A stretch of DNA of 64,000 nucleotides, from contig JASSKH010000005.1 in the NCBI GenBank assembly GCA_031763025.1, positions 15,032,128 through 15,096,127 on the forward strand, read 5' to 3'. Below are positions 11,601-26,390 of this stretch, in pieces. The notes below the pieces were generated by a model. It worked only from the letters and a program-made list of their open reading frames with translations. It made no database searches and was not told where the DNA came from. Numbering within the stretch: position 1 is the stretch's first letter; each line of letters begins with the position of its first letter. Both the position numbers and the translations under genes were made by a program. The stretch is from Macrocystis pyrifera (lineage: Eukaryota > Sar > Phaeophyceae > Laminariales > Laminariaceae).

Positions 11601-14600
11601 TCTATCCCACCCATCTGCTAAAATTACGATGTAGATTTCACTACTGGCTGTTAAGACAGGTGGTGGATCGTCTAAACGACCAAAACCAAACACGCGAACG
11701 CACTCCTAGACCAACGGACGGGCCTCCAACTCATTCGGCGAGCGACGAAAAAAAGGCGTGAAATCCGAGTGACACCGGCTTTTTTTTTTTCCCTGCAGAC
11801 TAGCAAATTCGACGAATGTTTACCGCTGGGATGCACATGACGACAGTCGAACAGGGCGAATGAGGGCGACAACGCCTCTACTTACCAACCATAGCAACAT
11901 GTTGACGAACATCAGGCCAAAAAATGTGAACCCACACACGCAGTTCCAGCAGTTTCCTGGCGCCGGAGGGGTACCAATCATCGGAGAAGGGGTTGGGGGT
12001 GTTCAGCGCGGCGTTTTTGTCGGGATCAGCGACTGCTTGACCCTGCGGGTATTATACGAAAAGGAGGTACTCGGCGAAGTGGCGGTGACGAGGTTCTGTT
12101 GTTTTTCGGGGGGTGCAGTAAAGGGAGGGAAAGGTGGTCCTCAGAACGTGAAGATAACTTCTTTTTTTTTCATTAAAACGAAGGACATGTAACCGCTGGG
12201 ACGGCCGTTACGTGTCGCTTCAACGAAAATAAGACATCGCCTCAGAGTTAAGCGCGCGCATGCCGTCGCTCGTACCACCCACTCGCGGGGGCACGCCGCC
12301 ACACATGTATCTACCCGTTCGACCAAGCGACATACAACGCCGTTCCAAAGTAGGACTTTCACCCGTGCGCTTGGCCTTGGAGCGCCTCAGATGCCACCAC
12401 TTATTCATGTCGTGCCGCAGCATCCCGACGAATAAGCCCACGAAAAGCACGAGCGAGGCCCACCTCCGCCTGCATGCATGCGTGCGTGCGTGCGCCCGTG
12501 TTGGCAGAGCCGGGGCATGTTAAACCCAACGGTGGATACCAGGTCCCACATGTCAGGTCGCAGGTGTAGGTAACACATGCCGGCGGTAAGAAGGCGAGGA
12601 CTGTATCCTGCAAAGCACCACGTGAAAATGTTCCAAATAGGGTGATCTATTAATAGCGAAGCTTAACGGCCGCTTATTTACCTGTAGCTCGACCCTTCGG
12701 TATCTCTCTTCAAGGAGTACGCTGATATGCTCTCCGAAACGGTTACTTTGCCTCCTGCGGTAGTATATAAAACGCCCGTTCACACGGGGTGGACACGGGG
12801 GTTTGAACAAGTAAGGGTGGAGAGGACGAAGGGAAGGGGGGGGGGAGTGGCAGGGGCGTGGAATATTCAACGCTTTGATCCGGTCTCTAGCCATGAGATA
12901 AGACTATCAATGCCAGGACTGCAAAGCGATCAAACCCGGCAACGACAAGATGTTTTCGAAACGACTTTTGCCAGTTCCACCGTCTGCATTGTTCATCGGG
13001 CAACGTGTCGAGTCGATGTGTACGCCATCTTCACATCAACAAATACATACGACAAACAACCGTACCATAGCAGACTCCAAACCTATCCCAAAAACAAGTC
13101 ACGCCAGAGAAAAAGCAACGTACACCAGGCTTCGCCACACAGGTACCATCTTCAAAGCTGAAGTCGACGGAAATGGAGCCGAAGGCCGACTTCTGGTGCC
13201 CATTGTACGTCACAAGCTGGACCGACACCGACTTGACTTCTTCTGGAGGAATTATGTCCAGGTCCTCCATCACCAAAAGGGTGCACAAACCCCTGTTCAG
13301 CTGTTGCGGTGGAGTGTAGGGAGGGGCGGTGATTGCGCCAAGAGTGTCAATGCACCGATGACAAAGGCAAGGCGAAGGGTTGGAGGGTACCACAAGCTTC
13401 GGGGTGCGCGAAAACCAAAGCAATATTTGGTACACACACTTTGCGCTGATAAGCGCCCTCCACCCCCCCGGCCCGGTCAAAGACAATGTCAACGACACAA
13501 GTCGATCAGCGTAGCCAGGAGCCGTGCAGTTTTTAGGGGAGTATAAGACAACACGAAAACACACGGCGACCGGCTTCATGCTAACGTGGTCTCCGCTTGT
13601 GGTAGGCTTTCGCGCTCAAAAGGTACACGTGGCTGCTGTGGTTTTCCGTACATTATGACAAGAATCTTTTGTAAACGGCAGCCGGATAAACTCCAGACAT
13701 GGTACAGTACTGCCATTGACCGGAGGATGATATCAAAGACGTATACACATCTATTTATATATGTATCCCACAGGAAATAGGGGATGCGTCCAATATTTTC
13801 GCACCTAATCTCCGTCCTTTCCCCCTTCGTGCTTGGTGGTACGCTCGAAAAACAATATTTGAGGCAAACCGACCCAAGCAGCGACTGATTTTCCCGTGAA
13901 ATGGGACTCACCCCCGTATTGTAGCGCCCGGTGTCGATCAGGATGGGGTAGCCCTTAGCGACTAGGCAGTGCGCGAATTCAATTTACAAGAGGCAGTAAC
14001 GAGCGCGACACCAAGCACGAGAGACGCAGCAGCATTAACCGCAGAATCAAGAGCCGCAACATAAGCAGCAGCTACAACAAAAGCAGTAGCAGCGATAGCA
14101 GCAGCAGGAGGAACAGTGGTAAGAGCAATAACAATTCAGTAAAACTAACAGCCACAACAACAACGCAAACACAACGACACAACAGCAACAACAACGCAAC
14201 AGCAACAACGACGACGACAACAGCAACAACACCGGAAGAAACATCAGCACCGGCATCATCAGCATAAGCAGAGAAAAAAGCAGTAGAAACTGCAGCACCG
14301 TCAGCGGCGACCGTATCAGCACCAACGCAAGTCGCAGTAGCAGAAGCAAGAGCAGCGGCGGTCGTCACTGAGCGAAGGAGATAGCGAGGGTGACAGGATA
14401 GCATATCGCGCCCATGATCAACCGGGGAAAGCGAACAGCTTCCATCGGCGACAGGCGAGCGTGAAATGGCATAATCGTGTGGGATTCACACCCCGTCAGT
14501 AGGTCATTTTCAGTGGTGCAGTACTACATTGCGGGAAAGCAAGGGGAAGAAATAGGTCGCAACCTCGAATTACCAGTTAGCGTAACGGCGAACGGAAGCA

Positions 14601-17600
14601 AATAGAGGCCCGCAACCCCCAAAACATTGGTTAGCACGATGCACACGCCTGTTCATTCAATACACACGTATCACGCAGGAACGATTAGCATAGTTGGCGC
14701 GTACACCAGACCTTGAGTCGCAAAATGTCTTCGATTTCCTGCCGCCTTGATTGCTGTCAGTGCCCTTCACTCGCGTCTCCGGCATGGGGCGTATAGTCAA
14801 GTTTGGCGTCTAAGGAAGGCCTGGTACGCGTCAGTCATTTGACCAGGTGTCGAGCAGATGCTACGCTGATTAAACATGCCGGTGCATCCGGGGCTCCTCG
14901 CCTCGATTGCGAGCCTCTTTCACTGCAATAGTTTTCTTTAAGAGGAGACATGGAGCTTAAACTCTCGGCGACAGGCGTTTGAACATCGGCCTTGCCCGCG
15001 TCCATCTGTAAGGTCTTGTCCGCGCCCATCCAACCCAAACAGCAAAGCCTGAGGCAGGACTGATGACGACAGAACCGTTGCTGAAGTACAGTGTTTGGTT
15101 GACAACAACCGTCGTTCTTTGCGGTGGATCTGATCCGATGCTGCGATGGGCGTTGGCTCTGTGTGGCTGAGGGCCAGTCAGTGTGTGGCGCAGTAACCAT
15201 CGCCATATCAATACAACTCGTTCGAGAGAGGGGAAGTATACAATGAATCGCGTGGCTGGATTACCACCTATCATGGTCACCGACGTCGTGCACGCTTATA
15301 GGGCAGGCACCCCCTCGCTCCCCGGTTACAATAAACAGCACGCGAACCCAGCGCTTACCCTCGATGTAGACAACTTCGTTGTCTGGTCGAAGCTCCGCCC
15401 AAGCTCCCGCCGGAATGATAGTTTCCTTGTCTTCTTTGTCTGCCAGGCAGACATCGAAGAAGTCACGCGACGCCTGACATCTCTCCTCCGACAGGCGCAT
15501 CCGTCGCGTGAACGTCACCTGCCGGTGCCAGACATGTTAGAAGACGCACATCGTGCATCCAAACCGATCTTGAGAAGCGTTGTTTGCGAGGGTGATTGCA
15601 AGCGTTCACGCACTAAAGGCAAAGGCCTAGCGATTCGCGAACTGCTCTTGAAGATCCATGGAGAGACTACTGAAGATTTATCACACATGTTGAGGGGAAC
15701 CTAGGCCCTCGTCTTCGTATACCACTGTTGCAGAAGCGTGTAATACGTAATATTTAGACGTTAAGTCGGGACGGCCCTTTATACACCTGGTGCTTTGGTA
15801 GGATATATTTGCATGTGTTCCAGGCGTTGCATTTTCTTAGGTTTGCTTGGCCAGCAACGTCTACGGATTCACCATCAAGTACATTGGGAGGATTGGGGGG
15901 AAATGACTAAAGGGGCGGCAGCACCAAACATAGTGAGAGGTTAGTAGCCGCTCATGCCTGCTCTCTGCAAGACTGACAGGTCCGGCGAAGGAATTCGTTA
16001 CCTTTCAAGGTGGATGAATGACGAAGCAGCACCTGCTCCAATCGCCAGTTTACATCAGTGGCTGATAAGAGTTAAGAATCCTCAGAATACGTTATACCTC
16101 AAAAAACACCAGCGAACGAGAAACCTTCGCTGGCATGCGCTTGCTTGCGAGCTTGAAGAGGTGGATGCTCTCCTGTTGCTGGGAAGAGTATTCAGCTGAT
16201 CCGCTCAGAGACGTGCCAACTAGCATGGAGGCTGCCTGCACTGAAGGGGCCCGCATTGCCGTATGGTGGCCGGGGTCGGCAGGCGACGGGGAAGGTGGAA
16301 GGGCCCTGGGGTGTCTTGCAGCGATGTGTGGTATCGTGACAACAACGTTAACCCTGAGAACGCAAACTCACCAGCATCCCGCCGATGACTCTATTCCGAT
16401 CTGCCACGAGCGCCATTGTGTTGAAGAGCAACTGCGAAAAGGGAGATTGCAGCACAAGTGTGATGCAGAACACAGGATACAGTGCGGCGGAGGGCGGGGG
16501 GATCGAGCGCGAGGGAACCGATAGTGTTATCGCTGTGTTCGTTTTTATGTGTGAGATGTGAGCGCCTACGAAACGCCCATAAGACACTAACAGCTGCTGC
16601 TCAGACAAAAAATAATCGTACATCGCCACCGCACCACTACCCCACCACTACGAAACACGGTATCGATATTTCGTTTTTAGGTGGTCTCGCTAGTAGGTCA
16701 GCTCCACCATCATCCTGAGTCTACAAACCAAGTCCGGGCGGGAGGAACTACGAGTGTGCTTGACCTGAGTAATAGGTTTTCACGCGCATACTCGGTCAGT
16801 ATGCCACAGCAGTGGTGCATACCCTGAGCACCAACGAAACAGAGACAGGGAAATCCACCATCCAAGGTCAAACCGATCGGGCCTAAGCCCTTCCCCCTTT
16901 TCCAGTTTTACACTACCTGAGTCGTCGCCGCTCTCGAAAGGAAGGAAACAACTATGTTTCATAAAGCGCAAACAACACTCGGAACCGTCTGGCAGTCAAA
17001 TGTAAGTGATCGAGCTCTAACGAAGGTGTTGTGACCCCCTGCACCGCTATTATGCAAATGGCGTAGGGTGGCATCTAGCGCAAGACCTGGCTCGAGGAAC
17101 CGGGGTGGGGCGGTCTGTCGAGTCAGCATACTCTTGTGTTGTCGGTGCGGGCGGAGAGGGCGATAGCGGAACAACCATAAAACTTGGGGGTTCACTCACA
17201 GGAAGATTGGCCCTATAACGGGCGACGTTTGTCGTAACTCCCACAGTCGCGTCGAAGTTGCTGCACTGGGTGACCTGTCAGGAGGTGGAAACGATCAGGG
17301 GCAAGCGCGCCGAGCGTGCGTTCTGGGCGTCTAACGGAAACCGACACGACGTGTGGGATAGAGCAGGTCATGTAGGATGGGTTGCCGTCCAGACATTGGG
17401 GATCTGATTTCTCGTTGTACTCGGGAACTCAACGTAGTTCACATTTTTTCCATATCACGTCACTGCCGGCACCTGCCGGACGAATAAACAGCCTTGATTG
17501 AGTGTTGAACACGAATCCTCTACGGTTTGACAAACGATATCGGCGCGTCGTCGGCTAGGCTTTTGTCACGGACAGCCGCGCCCTCGGAGTGTGCTGGGAT

Positions 17601-20600
17601 GTTCGGGTGTGAAACGAAAGGGATGGTAAATCAAACCGTCTCGTGATACCAATCCTAGTGCATAGTGGATTAGATCATTCTACACAGTGCCACTATTATA
17701 CCCCACCCTTCCGCCCTCCCTTTAGAATTTGGTGCGCTCCTAAAACCCGTCGTTGGTTCGAACGTGGATATGACTTGGATCTGACCTGCATCTGTGAAAG
17801 GTGAACACATCCATCGTCGGCCTTACGCTACAATCACAAACACATAGCAGTGCATACTGCCCCTCCTGCCCGCGGCACACCCAAGGCCTCTCTTTGGGCA
17901 CTCCTAAGGCTTCTCTTTGGACACTCCTAAGGCCTCTCTTTGGGACGAGACACGCCGCTCCCTCCGATTTTAAGCGGTTACGCGAACCAGACGTGGTTAC
18001 CCCGCGTCCGGGAACCCATAGCCAACAACCCCACAGACCGTCAACTCACATTTTCGATGACGAGATGGCCCCTGGCCGCTGAGACGCCACCCACTGGATC
18101 AAGAACGAGAGCGTTGAGCGCGGTGGTGTTGATAACCACCTCGACTGCGGTATCGGAGGTGAACATATCTGAAGTAGACGCCGAAGATACGTCGTGAAGC
18201 GAATCGCTGTTATCATGGTCCTCCAGTGAGGTAGACGAATCTTCGTCGAGCGAAGCCGCGCAGATCTCCAGGTAGTTGCCCGTGCAAAAACGCCCGACCT
18301 TAGATATTTACAGGGTGAGCACGGTGCGGAAGGTATGGCAAGCTATATGGCATGTACAGTGCGTCGCGCGGGAGGATTGCCATGGCTTGCTCGGCGGAGT
18401 GGTGTTCGTTTATGGTGCGTGGGGACCAGACGAACTACCGAGAAACTCGATTTATGTCGCCTTTACCCTCTAGAACACGCTTGCTGCAACAACGGTATGC
18501 CGTGTAGGATGGGCCACCCACGATGGAAACATATTGAACTAAACAGTAGTTCAAAGTACTACGGGCGTCGTGCCACAAGGTACGGAAACCGTAGTACGCA
18601 GTATATGCCCACGAGACTGACATCGCACCGTATGACACGAGAAGCACAGGGTCAACAACACTGCACTGGTTGTACGTATCGCCCCCTTGAAAGCCGACGA
18701 AAAACACGCGTGAAGAGCAGGTGCAGGGGAGAACAGCCTATTACTTTTGTCCCCTTTGATAAACGTGTGAGGAGGTTTGATACTCTCCATAGCATCCCTC
18801 TTGAGGTCGGGAACATTGAACGCTGACTCGGTCCTCCGCGCCCAGCACAATACGAACGACTGCTGTTATCGCACATACCGCACTACTATGAAAACGAGAA
18901 CTACTGAACCATAAATACGCAGCACCGAACCAGCAGGAAGCATTTTTTCTTTCTACGGTGGTACTCCTGTCGCATATAGCAGCGTAGAACCCACCCCGCG
19001 TGTTTGATGTCGCGCGCGTGTCATGGAGTCATCCTCGTTGCTGTGTGACGCTTGATCCCTAGACCTATTTGTGTTTGCACAGGAAGCAGCTAGTAGTACC
19101 TACCAGTGCTTTCACGATCTTGAACGGTGAAGTTTAGCATACACGGTCTTTTTGAGTTTGGCGTGATGTGTACCGTTCAAACGATCTGATGCTGGGCACC
19201 ATCTGTCACACAAAGCGCAACTAAAAGTTGGATGCGTTCGACACGGTTTGGTATGCCGCCGTCCACTCCTCGCGGCACCATCCGTTTTAAATGATGTGTC
19301 TAAGCGTCACAATCCGCAGTCTAGCTCGAAAGCAGACTCACCAACGACGTCAGCTGGACGAGTAAGGGCTTCGGTATTTCAGAGAGGCCAAGAGTCCCTG
19401 TAAGCGGAGCATTGGCATCGAAGCATCACAACAGCGTTGATCACATCGCACGGGGTGACCGTGCATTGCACAAACACTCTGCACCTAAATAAAACCAATA
19501 CACTGATATTCCATTACGCCTTTCGACGGCCGGTCGTCACCATCCGATTCCACCGCTCTCAGTGGCTCCTCCATCCCAAGCATTAAAATGTCCCCATCCT
19601 TCCAAACTCTGACCAATTGTAATTCTATCGAGGCTAGAGACCGTGCAACGCGCGCACATCACCCCAACCTACAACACACCGCCTGCTAATTATGAACCCC
19701 GGTCGGAAGTGCAGTGATACGAGAGAGGGGTGCACCCTCCACCCTAGCATCGCTTGTCAACCGATCGCGCACGGCGTACGTCTTCTTCCAGGCCGCGTGG
19801 GTTCGCAAGTTTAGGTGCCTATCCCTACGGGCGGTGACCGACGAAGTGCGAATTCCTGCTCCACAGTATTACAACGCCAGAAGGCTAGGAGGCCAACAGA
19901 TGAGGCCAAATCATGTCCTGCAGCCAAAGGCAGCACGCCCACCAAGAGTATGTGGGGTTTCACCGCCATTTTCCTACAGGCACGCATATTAGTTACCACC
20001 TTGTATGTTGCTTCACGCGAGCCATGTATAAGCGTTCCGTCTTCCCATCTACCGGTTCGAAAGGGGAATATCACTCGCAACCGGGCCAACCGTCATTGAA
20101 CAAGTCCCAGTGTATGCCCTCCCCCCCGTCCTCTCCGCAATACGGAAACGTGCAAGCTTACCACACAAGCCTCGCATTCCTTGGATAGAGCTATGCTGCT
20201 GCCGCCACTGCTGCCGCTGCTTCTGGAGCTGCTGGCACTGTTATCGTTACTGCTGCTGCTGCTGCTGCTGCTACTACTGTTGCTGTGGGTGCCCACCACC
20301 GCTGAGCGTCTCCTTCCCGGCTCATCCGAGGTAGAGCCGCTGTTGTTTATGGACACTAAGGTCGAATCGGAGATGCTTGCGTCGTACATGTTGAAGTCGC
20401 AGGCGTTGCAAATGTCGTCTGGAGGTTTAATGGCGCAAATCGCGCACCGATCTTCCAGCTCTGTTCCGTGATAGGTCTTGAGGTAAAACGCCTGCAAAAC
20501 CACGAAGTGGAACCGAAAGGTGAGCGTATTTGCAGGCACACCGCAAACACGCGCACAAAGCAAGTGGAAGGCATGTCTTGGCCAGGGGGGTAGAGGGGGG

Positions 20601-23600
20601 CACCGAGGTGGCACGACGGCTCCTAGAACAAACACGACACGAACTGGAAAAATCAACACGTCTTATCCTCGTAGCTTGACCCATCCCGTCATCCTGCGAT
20701 GGAACCACAACAACTGAAGGTGAAGGCTAACACGTTCAGATTATTGTCGCTGCCGAGTACTTTAACCTGCCGGTTGTTGAGGCCCGTGTCAGGCGAGAGG
20801 ACCTTCGTCACTGCACAAAATTCCTTCTATCTCGCAGCCACCTCCTCTAGTACGCCTGGCTTGAGCGTACACACGAAAACCTACCGAAGTAGCACTGCAG
20901 TAGCCTACGAGACATCATCGTGGGGGGGCGCATTGTCAACAAGACCCAACTGCTGGAAGGACAAGCGCAGCGGACACAAAGGCCGCTGCTCCTCTGGTTT
21001 TAAGCTAATCAACTCAAAATACTCCTATACCAACGAGCACCAAAATACTACTCCTTGGCCAATAAAGCCACACCTGCATCCATTGGTAGATCTCCGGCAG
21101 GGAAGTGACATCTGCGTGGGTCCTGTCCTGCCCTGGCCCGTACTTTGCCTGGATGGCAGCATCGCCAGGTAACGGCGGTTATGTGGGAGGGAGGAATGCC
21201 ACTTTCAAGGACTTGTCGGCGTTCTTGGCACCAGCGAACCGACGACGGCCGCTGATTTGAGCGAGAAAACTGATCGGCCTATGTGCGCTCACTGCAATCC
21301 AAGCGAAAAGGTCGATCGAACGTACGAGCAGCCTCCGCACGCACTAAGCACAACGCCTTCTTGGTATGCATGAGTAAACCCTGCGCCGAAAGTTGGAAAA
21401 GACGCTCAGCACGAGGCAGTATGTGATCATGATTTCGGGATGAGGTCTTCCACGCGAGCGGTCTAGCAAGATTGACTGGGCTTGGGCAACGCCCCGGCTG
21501 ATCTCTTCTCGGGGTATAGATGCACTTGACTTCTACTCCATTTATTGACCGGGGCGCATCGACGTTCCCCGGCGGCGGACTTGTGACGGTTACGCCAGGT
21601 AAGCGTACCACTCGTTCGCGTATATTACCTAATGCGGAATGCCCGACTTAGGACGAAAACGCGTCAACCCCGTCAACCAAGAGGCAACGTTGAAACCGTG
21701 CGGCGTGCAGAGTTACTCAGACATGGCTGGTCTGATGTACTGAGGTCCTACTCGCCGCGATCATCAGGGGATCGCCTTGAACAAACACGAGAAATCCCGC
21801 CCGCACCTCTGACGCGCAACGCAGCGCGCGCGTGATGACCACCCTACTCAGTACATGAAATCCGACAGCGGACGATCGACAAATGACCATCACCGACCCC
21901 GACTCAAAATGCCTTCCACCAGAAACGCACTCTACTGGCACCCCACACCACAAAAACCGCAGCGAAAGCAGCTACAATGCCGAGATCACACAACAGCCCA
22001 TTGAAGCGCGACCGTGCACGGCCACCCCATCGATCGCGCGGTAAACCCAAACAACGTCCCGAACGCAAGATCGTGCGTAGTTATCAACCCGCAAGGCTCT
22101 CTCACCATGGTAAGGTGGTTCTCTAGCCCCTGATGCACCGTGCGCTGGAACGCAACATCGGCGCCGCTAAACACAAGAGAAAAAAACAGTCCGACGAAGA
22201 CGAGGAACAGGACGACGCGCCGAAACCCTTGCGCATTTGCGTGCAAGGCTCGTATCGTCATCTCCGCCTTCTGAGCTGGCAGTTGGCGTAGTCGATGTCG
22301 GAGTCGGTACCCTCGAAATGCGGCCTGAAACACGGTTTATCGCCCGCGGGGTGAGAGGGTAAAGATAGGGGTGGTGATGGAGGGACCACACCGTGTTTTT
22401 TTTTTTCGCGATGCTGTGTTTCGTCTCATGTGTGTCCATGCGCGGCTACCCGTCTGCATGCCTTTCCCTGCTTCAAGCCTGTGACAGAATCATGCCGTTC
22501 CGTTGCCAGACCGCACGTCGTATGCAGTTGTCGCGTTAGCCGATCAATGGACACATGCTACTCCTCGCTTGGAGAACTCTGTACTATTGGTATGTAAAAA
22601 AATCGACTCCCGGTAAAAATATGAAAGCACACCATACTGCTGTAGGTATACGGCGAACAACGTGTCAAGTACATATGGCGTTCCGACGACATTGGGTAGT
22701 TGCCTCAGCTAGGGAGTCACGGCGGTCAGATTTTGTTAGCCCAGAGCCTGCTACCCTTGTCGTAGTCAGCTTCTGAAGATACATCACTCGTCGTGAGCGA
22801 GGCAGAGAGCTGTAGTTGAAGTTGATGACCACGGCTTCTCGAAATGGCAAGAAGGGAGGGAGTGGCTGCCGAGGACAACGAACAGAACGCAACGTCCGTG
22901 ACCGCCTGCCCTTTGGGTGCCAGGCGTCCGCTGTTTATTTTTTATTTCGTTGTTTCGAGTCTGCAATTGAATTCGTGTTGCCACCCTCGAGCCACAGCTC
23001 CAGTTCATTACATCAGCGCAGCCCGGAGAGCTTCCGTGCGTTGCGTAGTGGGCAACATTCCATGAGTTGTGTGTCGCTCCTTTCACGGCAGGTTTTAGAT
23101 CACGGGAAACTTACCGCTGTGTTCTAGTCGAAACCCACCTATGTTTTACTACGTTTCCAGCACGAATACAGGACGGGATAAGGAGATGAATCAGCCTGCT
23201 TTGTCTACAGTAGAATTTGTGTTACACAAAAATAAGGGACGGGGAAAATAGGTCAGCCCCGCGGTCTTAAGGGCGATTTTCACGAACCGAACCAGAAAGA
23301 TAAGCATGCATTTGCGGCGCAAAACCCCTTACCATACCCCCACTTAAAGGCGTGTTCCGCTTTAATACCATCGGAAACACTCCCACCCCACGTGATGCCA
23401 GCCAAGTTAGTCATGCTTGTCTGGAGGAAGGTGGGAGGCAGAGCAGTACCTGGCCATATGTGTGTTGTGTTTCACGACAACAATAGTATTAATCGGTCCT
23501 CTACAGTCAGCCGACATCCCAAGATTGAGTTCTGAATACTACTAATAATATTACGGGGGGGGGCATAGTAAATAGGACCTAATACGGTTAGTAAAAATAT

Positions 23601-26341
23601 GGTAATATATGGGTGTTTGTATGTACCGTAGGTCCTATTAACTATGGTCCCCCGTAATATGTATTAAATATTTATACTCACCACTTCGGTACCTGGTATG
23701 CTCCTACGCTCCTTATGTTAACACGTAGCAGGCGGTCGAACCGCTGTAACAATAACGCAAAACCTCAACAAAGTAAAATGCAGCAACATCACACAAAGAA
23801 GTTTCGTGCTGCTGTATGCTTCCGGCTGTGATCACATTCAGCATTTTCGTTGCTGTGGCTTTAAGAGACCCTCGTTGTTGCTTTTGTTTGTCGTTGTCGC
23901 CGTTTTGCGGGCCAAGCGTTTTGTTTCGCGTTCACTGTATCATCATAACTGAATGAAGCCATCGCCCAGCTGTGATCGTATATACGACAGGCTCGGAGGC
24001 AATGCCCTTCGGCCCAGGAGTAAGTACGGGTATTACAGCTCTAGAAAACCTGTGTTGCTGCTGACGTGCTTGGAACGATCGTGTAGACTTTCAAATAGTT
24101 CCATTGATGTCCACATTGTTTTCTACTCTCGTTGTTCAAGGCCCGGGTCTGTTCGTACGACCGGGCTACCCGGGAACACCAAACAAAAAAAAAACGCAGC
24201 CTGCCGTGGAAGGAAGAATCAACCAATCGGTGCGCTACGGACGTTTGGAGTGGGGTCGCTTGTTGAAATATTGTCGAGTTTCTCGACTTCTCGAATTGTG
24301 GACGCGTGACTCTTCTACTGCTGCCCTGACCTCCACGGTCAGTCGAATTCGAACAAAACCAGTTACAGCCCTAAATGCCACGGCTGCGAAGAGGCTGCGT
24401 CAAGGCTCTCCAAATGTGACGCCAGCAGCTGCTGCATGCAGCTGCTCCGGCAGGTGGCCCGACATCGCACCCACAACGTCACAGGGTACTCACCCACGCC
24501 CTATACAAAACGGTTTTTCAAAGTGCACTATTACGGGGGACCATAGTAAATAGGGCAAATATTGTTGCTAAAAATAGGTAAATATATAGCTTTTTGTGCA
24601 TACCGTAGGTCCTATTTACTATGGCCCCCCGTAATACTACAAATGCCAGCAATCGTACATCCGTATCGGTGTGAAGAAGTACTGTATGCGTTAGGATTTC
24701 ATATTTATTGTCGTTCCTTTTGCTACCTGAGAATGTCCAGCGTATATTCCAATCACACCATCCACATACTAAAAAAGGTTAACTACTACTTGTAGAATAC
24801 CATGATCTAAAAATACATATGATATCCCTTACGCTTGCAATTACAGTAGTTCGGCATGGTTGGGCGTTTTGAAGGGCACATCTAATTGGGTTTTTGTTTA
24901 TTGGGTGGGGGGGGCGAGCATATATCGGGAGCATAGCTGAGGGAAAAAAACATTGTAGGATATTTTTTTGTGTTGCTCTTTTTTCATCAATAAGAGTTAA
25001 AATTGAGAAAAAATAAGCAGAACGCGTTAAACAACGTACCTTGCGCCTGCAAAAATGTGGTTATGATCGAAATCACGGTTCGAGCGCACGTGAAAAAAGA
25101 AAAAATTGACACCCCCCTCCAATTTCCGACCAATACACGCGTATAGAGGAGGGGGGGTATTGTAAGTATAGTAAAGAAGAAAAATGTTCGTTTCCGAACA
25201 GAATTGGCATCCCCCTCAGCCTCATTGGTTTGTTTTTCTCGATCTCGCCTGGGGCGCGGGGGGGGGGGGGGGGTACTCATTGTCATGCATGGCCGTAGTC
25301 GTATGACCATAGACCCTACTCGCATCCCTACAATGCCGGGACGGAGCACGTCCGATTTTCACCGACCAGGCAGACATTACTTGCACCAAGCGCGCAGCGC
25401 CGCGAGGTGTTGGGCGAATCGCATGAAGGGTGAGCTGCATCCTACTGAGAACCGCTTTAGGGACGGATGTTCTTGCATATGGATAGCAGCACTAATGAAT
25501 TGATTTAATGTCTGGTGTGGCCACTTCCAGAGTCAGCAATGGGTTTACTATGTACCTGTCTCGTGGGTTCCTCACCATATACACACTACGTGATACGATC
25601 ATCCCCCTTATGCGGAGTAAAGGTTCTCCCCAGCACAAGAATGATCTAACTCGACTGCCAGCCGTGGTAACCGCCAAAAAAAAAAAAAAAAAACGGTACG
25701 CTGGCTGTCTAGCTCACGCAGTGAAAGGCGTGTTTTGCAGCGTCGTCGCCAACCGACGCCAACCCAACCTATATATATATAGAAGATCTCGCCGGGGGGG
25801 GGGGCGTGGTGCCATTTTCTCATATTTCGTTTACCCAACATGTCATTTTTTCTACAGTGAGTTCATCAAGTAAGTGGCGATGGTTCAGGATGGCTACTCA
25901 TATGTTTCGTTCCGTTGATATCGTCCCCAAACAAAAAACAAACGACTAACTCACGCTACGAGTGCGTAACTCAAGCCATCGATTCAATACTATCACTCCA
26001 TAATTTTTACCAGGTATCTCTCTAGGATCACGGGTCAGGGCGGACGCTGGATGTACTGATAATCATGTCGTTGAGTAGAAATAACGGTTGAATGTGAATA
26101 CATCAACAACAACAACAACAATCAACGACAGAAACAACAAAATCAACAACAGAAACCACAACAATCAACAACAGGAACAACAGAAACAACAAAATCAACA
26201 ACAAAATACTCGGCAATAGGGGTGGCTATCCATCTAGGACGCGGACCTCATTCGCCACACCCAACGAAAAACAAGAACAAAAGTATCATCGGTCGGCGGT
26301 GTAGAGCTTTTGCACAGAGTACTAGCTGTGAGCACGTTCAC

Positions 26342-26390
<49 letters not shown>

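Noticed and set aside
14835-15280. Open frames with a CISVASARHL-like string shared with 44188-44637
   Set aside because: The shared part is only 26 bp, gene A stops right after it, and exons 8 and 9 join in phase without it. Kept as a conserved intronic block, not an exon.
17883-17945. CRISPR-like spacing of direct repeats
   Set aside because: Head-to-tail 23-bp repeats without spacers, in an intron of a eukaryotic gene.
25257-25450. Resemblance of the G/C-bounded repeat to 5S rRNA
   Set aside because: A few short words are reminiscent but the order and spacing of 5S elements do not hold.
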